Assembly: GCA_039621445.1 (NCBI GenBank)
Contig: CP154956.1
Span: 53,987,143 to 54,051,142, forward strand
Direction: 5' to 3'
Length of the DNA stretch: 64,000 nt
DNA from: Euglena gracilis
Taxonomy: Eukaryota; Euglenida; Euglenophyceae; Euglenales
Positions 55,809 through 64,000 of this stretch are shown here, in pieces. A model generated the notes under the pieces. That model was not told the origin of the DNA, did not search any database, and saw only the letters and a list, made by a program, of their open reading frames with translations. The translations under genes were made by a program, and so were the position numbers. Positions within the stretch are counted from its first letter, which is position 1. Each line of letters begins with the position of its first letter.

Positions 55809-58800
55809 ATGCAAGATCCAGGGCGCGGCCCCGGTCCGCCCCCAATACAGTATGCCATCCCTCCCTACCCCCCTCACGCCTATGCGGCGGCACCCCCAGC
55901 CCAAGGGGCGCCCGCATATGCGGTATATCAACCCCCTCCTGCCGCTTATGCGGCCCAGGCACAAATGCCACCCCAACCTCAAATGGTTCAGGCACAAATG
56001 CCATACCCCTCTCAGTCACATATGTCAGCCCCCTCGCAGGCACAAATGCCGCCCCCCTCTCAGGCACAAATGCCGCCCCCATCTCAGGCGCAACCGCCAC
56101 CTGTCGCTTATGCGGCCTCTGTGCCAATGGGAGCTGCATATGCGGCACATCCTCAACAGGCATATCAAGTTCCAATGGAACAGTCACAACCCCAGCAGGT
56201 ACACCAAGTTCCAATGGAACAACAACAGTATGCGAGGCAGGGACAGGCACCTCCAATGGAGCAGGCGCATTACGCCATGCCTGGTCCCTCACCTCCCATC
56301 CTGTATACCCCACAGTATGTGACATCTCAGCAACCCCAATCCCAACCCCAATCTCAACCCGTACAGGGTACCCCACATCAAGTACACGCCGTACAGGCGA
56401 TGCCCCAACCTGCTGCTTATCCCGTCCGGGAACCCGCTGCCCAAACCGCAGCTAGCAGCAGTAGTATATCCGCTTACGCGATCCCTGTGGCACATGAGAC
56501 GCCACAGGCAGCACCAACGGTGCCATACCCCGCCTTCACCGCAGAATTGGTGAATCTCGCAGAGAAGACTCTGCGAACGGCCTTGCGGGCCAGCAACCTA
56601 GAGAGAGTAGACCCATCTCTACAGGTGCTGTGGGATACCCACTGTCGTCAAATTCTGGGCCTGGCCAATAGGCCCATTGCACAATGGTGTGCATGCGGCC
56701 AGACTTTGATGACAGGAAAAGTGTACTTCATGCCCGGGGAATATCCCCCTGAGGTCAGCATGCGTACACTGGGTATTCCAGTACCGCCTATCCCGCGGAT
56801 ACGCCATCATGCAGGTGCATTCACCGAATACATGCGGGAGCATAGCCCCCCAGTGGAGGAAAGCGAGATGGGAGACATCCCAGCACAAACAGTGCAACCA
56901 TCGCGAATTTTTCGCGATACCCAATCCCCACCTCGTATGCCGAGACCACCACCACCCGAATATCGGGAACCACCAACGCACTATGCGGCGGCGCCAATGA
57001 CGCAACCGTCAACAGCACAACCACCATTCCTTATCCAGCCCATCTGGAAGCTGGAAGTCAGTTACCCGTACAACGGGATATGTCGGTGGCTCAGGAACCT
57101 GGATCCTGGGCTGAGGATGTGGAGCAAGCCGAGGCCGAAGGCCGAATGGCCGTGGAAGAGGATGTGCCAACGGCACCTGAACCTCTCCCAGCACCTCGCT
57201 TCACATCACCTCAGCAGGCCATCCAGTACTACCAGTCCCTGGAGCAGCTTCAGGGCCCACGGTCTGCAGAACGCAGATATGCGTCACAGCCGTACAGGCC
57301 AGCAGACCTAGGTAGTAAACGGGGCAGGCCAGAATCTTCATCCCCAATGGGGAGACCGAAACCCCCGGCCCCTGCCCCAGCCCCAGCCAGACAGGCTACC
57401 CCAGCACAGCAACGACGGGCGCCGGGTGGCCAACAGGCCGCACCCCCTCCCGTGCCCGTACCGTATGCCGCGCCGGCTAAGCCAGCACCAATGGCGCAAA
57501 CCCGGCCGGTGCCAGCAAAAGCAGCAGCGCCGGCAGCTCCGGCAGCGCCAACGGCGCCATTGCCGGTAGCAGCGCCAATGGCGCCGGGATCCCAGGAAAC
57601 ACCGGTACCTCCAGGACAACAGGCCACCACCGAAGTACTGCCTGTTCCTGAACCCACACAGCAGCAGCTCGAACAGGCTGAATTGGCCCAGAGAGCCCAT
57701 AGGGCAGAAATCGAGCACGAAGCTGCTGAGCGTGCACGCGTCCAGAAAATACTGGATGACACGCGTGAACGTACACGCCACCCCACTTACATTGATCCGC
57801 CTAGAGGCGAACCCCTCCCTATCAATAATCCACCATTTTTGGCGGATATGCAGGATCAACCTGCAGCCTACCCAGCAGCCAAAATGGCTTATGCCCCGCA
57901 GGAATTGCTTGGAACAACAAGTGATATGAATCCTGCCTTTATAAGCCCTCGTTTTGCAGCCCATCTCTGTCCTCATGCTTGGAAACAAGCTAGAGAAGAG
58001 ATTGCCCGAAGCGAAGCCCGATCGGGCAAGGGTAAAGCCAAAAGTGCTCCCAAACGAGCACCGACAGCAGGCCAAAAAGGCCAAGGCAAAGGCCAGAAAG
58101 GCCAATACCGGAACGTCTATGAGGACGACATGGAAGCTCTATTCGAGCACATCAAAGAGATTCATGCACTCGCATTCGAGGCCATGAGAAAGTTTCAAAA
58201 CGAACTTTCTCTTCCAATGCTGGTTGCATCCCCCGTTGTGACTGTAACCAGACAGCTCTATTTGGAGCGTAATCGTGAGTTCCACCACGATGGAACCCTG
58301 TATGCCTATGAGGGCAACGTAATTCTCGGTCCGATACTGGACGGACTGCCGGGATTCTGGCACGTCTGGTTCTGGGCGGGATACCCCACCCAAAATTTCG
58401 GCAGATTCCTGAACTCCTGTGGATATCCTTATCTGGATTGCGGTCGGGAAGACCGATACAATACAGGTAAAGATTTGCTACGGCAGTTATTCGACTGCAT
58501 TCGCAGTGTAGGCCCAAAAGGCCTGGAGTGGGAAATCTACCCACTGCCTGACAATATTGCCAAATTGGCAGAGAACATGTTCTGCAGCAATCTGCAAGTC
58601 TTCTACCACTGGCAATATGCCTATCATTTTGAAGTGGTCGATATTGACCTCCGCTTCCCCCAGACGTATATCGTCAGATGCACCCACTGTCACGAAAAGT
58701 TTGCAGTGGACTTCTGGGGATTCGGAGTACGCAGTACTCAACCACAGGCCGAAGGCCAGGACGAGGAAGGCCAACAGGCCAATATCCCGCAGACAGCGCC

Positions 58801-61637
58801 AAAGCGCATCATGCTCCTGCACCTTTGCAGAAATCCAAAGGATGTTCACCAAAGCTCGAATGGGCGACGCAACCACCGTCAACTCCTGCTGTATTTGCAG
58901 CAATTCTGGTTCAGGGCTTGGACCTGCCAGATTATGGAGATATATTATTATCTCAATCCCGATAGGGAAATTCCTCCGGACTATGTCCCCATCAGGCCCC
59001 GTTTCGAGAAGGAAAGCATAGACGATTATGTCAAACGCCGATTCGGCGATACGCTCGATAGAGCACTATTCCAGCCGTTTTTCCAAGGCGGCAGACGGAA
59101 CGAGCTGGGCATGGCCCTACCCCTCCTGCGCTTCAACCACAGAATGGTTGAAGACGAAAGGAAACCATGGGATCTTTTCCGATTACGGAAAAGACAGGTG
59201 CCACAGGCACCTGTCCCAAAGCCGCAACCGGCTTCGGAAGTTCCGCCATCGGAACCTTCAACACAGCCGCAACCGGCATCAGTACCCACAACGCAGCCGC
59301 AACCGGCAACGCCTGTTCCCCAGGGTATTCCTGGTGAGACACCCCCACCCGTCTTTGGGCGCGGTCGGCGTTACCTAGGTTCCAGCCTATCGGCTACTGC
59401 GGAACCATTTATCCCTAAGGGATTTCAGGAGAGTCAATCTTCTGTCGCTACCTCTTCACCCAGCCCGCTACTGCGGCACCCCCCACCAGCGCGATTGCGC
59501 AACCAACAACTGTGCCCACCGCTATAGCGGAACAGCCAGCAGCCCCTGCCGCTTCACCAGAAACGGTGGAGGACAGTGAGGAGAGTGATGGTGAGGGCGG
59601 TGAAGACCGCATGGAAGGCCTGGAAGACATATGTGCTGATGAACCTCAGCCATCAGCCCTTCCATTAGTCCCAAAAGGCTCCAGGACACCCCTTCCGCCT
59701 GAAGGAGATGCCAGCTCAGAGACGGAATCTCCTACATCCGAGGCCGAACGGCCACCGGTACCTCCCGTACCACCCCTCTCCCTACCCGCAGTGCCAATGG
59801 CACCAACCCCGACAGAACCTGTCGCATCCCCAACAATACCTACAGGTGTTTTAGGTGGTGTGTTACAGGGTCTGACCGCGGCGATGTCCGCAGTATCAGC
59901 AGTACTGACCCCTCGAGGCTCACCAGCCACATCCCCTCCCGAAACCCAAAGGGTTACTACGGCAGATAGCAGCTCAACAGCCATACAGCCTACGGATACA
60001 ACTCCAGTGGAGTTGGATGTCCCAGCTGCTAAACCAGCTGCACCAGTACCGCCAGTACGGCGGAAATGCAACCGCCTCCTGCCAAACCGGCAGCATCGGC
60101 ATCTCCTGCCAAACCGGCAGCCCCGAAACCGCCAACGGCGGAAAGACCACTGCCTCCGGCAGACCCTCGTGAAGAACGCCGATATGGCAGGCATAAGAAG
60201 CCTAAGGCTAAACCTTCCGCCGAAGGTTGCAAGCCCGCCGAACAGCGGCGGGATGATGAGCCACCACCGTCTGGTGGAGACGGCTCTGGCACAGCCCATA
60301 GGCCTACAATACCCATGGCCAGCTATGTGGCTGCAACCTCTGAAGGCGCTAAGCGCAAACCCACAATCAGACCGATTCGGTCAAATGTCCCTCACGAGGC
60401 CGATGAGCCATTTTGGACTGAGGACGTATTGTACAGAGTGGACCCCCTCAACACCCGCCAGGCTAGGATCAATATGATCCGCAATAGCAGTGACCCCTGG
60501 CTGAACAAGTGGATTAAGCCCTTGTTCCACCGGGATCAAACCGGAGTTTTCACAACCAGCCACACTTGGCGTTTTTGGAATGCGAAATCTCCAAGGGTAT
60601 TAGCCCAATATTTTGGAGGAAATTTCGTCCTGTATTTCCAGGATAACGATCCACTACTGTGGTTATGTACAGCATGCCATAGGCTACGAAACGACATGCC
60701 CGCAGTGCATATCTGCACACGCAACCCGGACAGCATAAGCTTCCACCATGATGCTTATGTGCGCAATTGCGCAGCATTAGTTTGTGGCGATTGCCTACTG
60801 ACATGGTCCAATATGGACAATTTCCGCTGGACCGAAAACGATTATGACAAGGACATACCTGTCCGTTGCATCAACTGCTTACAGGCAGATTTTTGGCTAC
60901 CTGCCACTGGCGGTATGACTAGAGTCATACCAGAAAATGAAGACCATCTGGTCAAATTCAAGCACGACTATAAGTCCCAAATCAACTTCTACCAGTTCAA
61001 GAAGTTCAAAGCTGTACACAGCTACCGCACAGGCGGAATCGCCAAAGATTTTCATCTTGACAGCGCAGCTGTCCGACTCGCAGTCGAGTCAGCAGGCAAG
61101 GCCAAAGTGCCATACATTTTTCAAGGCTCCGATTGGGACAGGGTGATATACCCACTTTTCACAGCACAAAGCCTGCCAAACCGACCGAATTTTACCTTTT
61201 TGTTGCCCGAATACCCCCCTGAGGCCTACAAAATGGAATTTACCGATTGGGTAAGAGAAGTTTTAAGGCCATTCACAATCCGAGCGCGAGTCGCAGGTTG
61301 GCACACCAAGGCAGATCCTGCCGTTTATCCGGGGATACCCCCACAGGTTCAATGCAACCACCCCCGCCTAAACTTTTGGATCTGGCCGGCAATGTTGCCA
61401 CTTTTCTTCTGGGATAACCTCCAGAATTTTCTGCATCGCGAAGCCAACAGGCTTGGATTACGATTACCCGATGGGTATACACAAAAATGGGAATATCCCG
61501 ACTTTGATGTTGATGAGCCTGAAAGGCAACTTGTAAATTTCGAACCTCCGATACTGGAGATAGTGGAATCTCCGGAAGGAGACTACGTTCGGGAGATCAG
61601 ACCACCGACTCCCAGGAAATGGCCATCTGTGCCATAG
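55809..61637 (+). pseudogene. Extra ORF of unit 2 (three frameshifts)
   Basis: Nearly identical to 44,666-50,524. The ATG is at 55,809. The frame breaks near 57,028 (one T missing from a TTT), near 59,462 (one base missing in ACCCC) and near 60,050 (small insertion with local changes). Open pieces are 55,809-57,311, 57,080-59,527, 59,512-60,477 and 60,066-61,637. Cysteine pairs and aromatic regions are kept. Near the N-terminus the AQAQMPPP repeats differ in number and sequence from unit 1. Confidence 0.88.
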
Positions 61638-62483
61638 ATACCCCAGGCTGACAGGCCACAGGTCCTTGGACCCTGTTCTGACCTTTCCATCAGGCCTATA
61701 GGCCCTGCATTCGGTATCTATCCCAGGCACATCTGCCAATGTGTATTTTTTTACTTTACATATAACCCCCTCTCTTTTGGGCTACTGCCCATCTGTCGAG
61801 GTATATGCGTCTGGGGATACCCCATCGACAACATCGTGTCCGAGCAGCGCTGTGAAGCCTTCTCCTAGCGGTATATGCCGCCAGTAAGAAGACACACAGC
61901 GTACAGCGCGCACACCGTAATAATAGCTCCCAACTTGTTACTTTTCGGCTATAAGGCCACATAAGACTGCCAGACAGCAAAACTTCTGCTAAGGTCTTTT
62001 GACCAGCCCCCCACTCCTCTCTCCTTTACCCCCCTGGGCAAAATATCGCTGTCGCCGGCAGTTGGTTTTGTAAATAGGTCTTTCTTCCTGGTCAGATATG
62101 ACTGGCCAGATGCCCCCTCCTTCCACACCCCACCCTTCAATCTTTTCCGATTATGGAATGAGACCTCCCCGCGTGTCATAGACACACCCCAAACTGGGTG
62201 GATGGGACCTTCTGGAATGGAAACCTTCCAGCCCCATTTCCCAATGGGCTCTTCCGCTTCCACCCCTTTGCCGCAATAAGTAGGCACCGCATAAGCGGTT
62301 AACCTCTTTTGCGCGTTTTCGCGTGCTTTTGCACTTTCCTTCCCTTTTTCCTTTAGCCATTTGGCAGATAGGAGGTCGGCAGCAATGTGCTGGAACATAT
62401 CCCTCAGGACTATGTCCGAACCCCCATGGGCCTGGGATAGCCTGGTCCATGAGGGAAATCGGGCTATAGCCCTGGGAGGGGGA
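61638..62483 (+). other. 3' UTR and polypurine tract of unit 2
   Basis: Matches 50,525-51,186, then differs from unit 1 over the last 180 bases, and ends in the same purine tract GGGAGGGGGA (62,474-62,483). The hairpin at 61,661-61,672 keeps its arms while the two central bases differ from unit 1. Confidence 0.7.
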
Positions 62484-62882
62484 TGTGTACCAGGCACGAT
62501 CCCAGTTCTGTGGTTCTCCATAGAACGGCTCATCCACAATCTGATTGCTGAGCATAGTCTCAGAATTAGGATTGTGGCAGAGCCTAGGGATAATCGTGAT
62601 CACGATCACGTGTGATTACGTGACCTCCTCTCTGCAGGTGGTATTCTTTTTACCTTCAAGTTGTCAAGTTTGACATCATCAAACAAGTCCTGAAAGGACA
62701 GCCAAGAACTTGGCATTGATTTCCGTAGCCCATAGGGCTTCTCCCCTTTTCTTGTGCTCTGCCTCTTAATTGGGGAAAAGGGCAATACAACTTTTATATT
62801 TATTTTATATTTTTCTTGTTACTTCTACTTATATCTTTTTCTGCGCACCAAAGGGCGAAAACGATAAGGTAGGACGTACACT
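62484..62882 (+). repeat. Right LTR (type A, 399 bp)
   Basis: Same length as the left LTR, with six single-base differences seen by eye. Followed directly by GGTAC. Confidence 0.95.
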
Positions 62883-62887
62883 GGTAC
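62883..62887. other. Target-site duplication (right copy) GGTAC
   Basis: Matches 33,159-33,163. The minus-strand Gypsy-M reading frame resumes here. Confidence 0.92.
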
Positions 62888-64000
62888 CTCGGACTTCCAT
62901 ACCATCGGCTCCATCGAACTCCAATTCTTCGTTGCTTGAAACCATTGTTGGCGGCTTGTAGTCCTTCTCCGTGAAGCTCAAATCCACTTCGATTGATAAT
63001 TCCGCACCCACTTCGATGACACTTGTATTTGTCTCCATCTGAAAAAGAGAGTCATGGGGCAAGGATGAGATGGGTGAAACGGGGGGAGACAACGGGATTT
63101 CATCAATATCCACTTGAATCTCCCTTTCCATGCCCTCCACACTCACATTGGGGTACTTTTTGATTTCATTCACCAAATGCTCCAAATCCCATTTCCGACA
63201 TTTCCTCAAAATCCATTTCACGATCTTGGGGTCCAACTCCGAAATCGGGATGCTTTTCGACTTGGAATCCAAAACCGAAACAATTGTATTCCATTGTGAG
63301 GCTGGCAATGCTTTTCCTTGAAAATCGGAACGGTAAGTTTCCATGCCATTTGGGACTTGAACTTGAGCAATGGAGAGCTTTTCCAAAATTCGTCTCCAAT
63401 AACAATCTCCCCAATCCGGGCAAACCAAAACCATCCGGAGAGGTTCCATGGCCACCTTGGTCAAAACTCGGTCGAGGACCGAGAAAGGGGGATTCGCCCA
63501 CAAAATGGAACTTTCCTTTTCTCCAATCCGACTCCAATCGTAGAAAAATGCGTTGTTCGCCCGGGTACAATACCTAGACTCTTGGAAATTCCTGTGGTTT
63601 GCAAATAGGTCCACCTCGATGTCAAAATCGTTGATTTCCAAACGAGAAAGAACTTCCTTTTTTACATTGGGGACAAGCGTGTAACTTTCCCTTTTGAAGA
63701 GTCGGTAAATCCGATGAATCCTTGAACCATCATTCTCCATCAAAGGATACTTTTTTCCTTCCACGAGCAACTTGCAAGGAGGGGGTTGTGTCAAAAGACC
63801 ACCCACCTTTTCATTGGTCAAAAAGTCCATGCCCAAAACGGCTTCAAACGCGTTTGTTTGGATGACCAACGCCTCTTGCTTCAAAATGCTCTCCCCAAAT
63901 TGGAGTGTGAGCTCGGCTGTCCCATCCGAAAAAATGACATCTCCATTTCCAACTTGGATGGGGACAACCATCGATCTCATGATGGCACTTGGTGGAACAC
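62888..64000 (-). pseudogene. Gypsy-M protease end and NPP methyltransferase-like domain (cut by the insertion and the window edge)
   Basis: On the minus strand from 64,000 leftwards: the end of a retropepsin (VPPSAIMRS near the edge; AVLGMDFLTNEKVGGLL, about 63,800-63,850), with the DTG triplet probably just outside the window. A domain with VDLFANHRNF, YCTRANN, WANPPFSVLDRVL (NPPF at 63,483-63,494), MVLVCPDWGDCYWRRIL follows. It closely resembles the NPP domain of DIRS A and B but sits before RT. NPPF fits motif IV of N6-adenine methyltransferases. The frame is open to 62,888 and, with the insertion removed, stays in frame with the sequence left of 33,159. Confidence 0.8.

Larger units (their letters stand above)
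33164..62882 (+). mobile_element. Giant two-unit Ty3/gypsy (chromovirus-like) LTR retroelement, 29.7 kb
   Basis: Bounded by 399-bp LTRs that differ at six positions by eye, with GGTAC duplications outside. Order: LTR, primer-binding site, gag plus zinc knuckles, protease, partial LTR, repeated protease tail, pol with chromodomain, extra ORF, polypurine tract, divergent inner LTR, second pol, second extra ORF, polypurine tract, LTR. A single unit would be about 18 kb, long for the class. The two units are nearly identical in pol and the extra ORF but differ in the last part of the 3' UTR and in U3 of the inner LTR. Confidence 0.93.

Noticed and set aside
51359-62882. Unit 2 as an independent complete element with its own insertion
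   Set aside because: No target duplication flanks it, it lacks primer-binding site, gag and protease, and its two bounding LTRs are of different subtypes.

Overview
This window is nuclear DNA from a eukaryote, most likely a protist or alga with a repeat-rich genome. I base that on a spliced ribosome-biogenesis gene with GT-AG introns of up to 5.4 kb, two kinds of reverse-transcribing elements (DIRS-like tyrosine-recombinase elements and chromodomain Ty3/gypsy elements), degenerate TTAGGG-like tracts, and very many G/C homopolymer runs. I cannot name the species. I saw no tRNA, rRNA, CRISPR or bacterial operon.

Positions 1-17,568 are the only part with a recognisable host gene. It is an RRS1-like (ribosome biogenesis regulatory protein) gene on the + strand, spread over at least five short exons between about 3,529 and 14,946. 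Its introns hold microsatellites, MITE-like inverted-repeat elements and a cluster of palindromic GCGCAAATGCGC-type repeats. Positions 17,569-27,806 hold two degenerate DIRS-like elements and the end of a third. Both fuller copies encode a gag-like protein, reverse transcriptase, RNase H, a NPP-motif methyltransferase-like domain and a tyrosine recombinase. Both carry terminal inverted repeats and further inverted end segments, and both are broken mostly at poly-G runs.

From 29,055 to the end there is a nested insertion. A minus-strand chromodomain gypsy element (29,055-33,163 and 62,883-64,000; called Gypsy-M here) is split by a 29.7-kb + strand LTR retroelement (33,164-62,882). The inserted element has near-identical 399-bp LTRs, a 5-bp target duplication GGTAC, a primer-binding site fitting initiator tRNA-Met and a polypurine tract. 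Inside it lie gag with two zinc knuckles, protease, a chromodomain pol, and a 1,953-codon extra ORF downstream of pol that I cannot assign to any family. A second, divergent LTR at 51,359 is joined directly to a second pol and a second extra ORF, so the element has two units. Unit 1 has the intact extra ORF and a frameshifted pol. Unit 2 has the intact pol and a broken extra ORF.

The most unusual signals are the extra ORF with a conserved 3' splice-site-like sequence in front of it, the very high density of short perfect inverted repeats throughout the giant element including its coding regions, and a DIRS-type NPP methyltransferase-like domain sitting between protease and reverse transcriptase in Gypsy-M.
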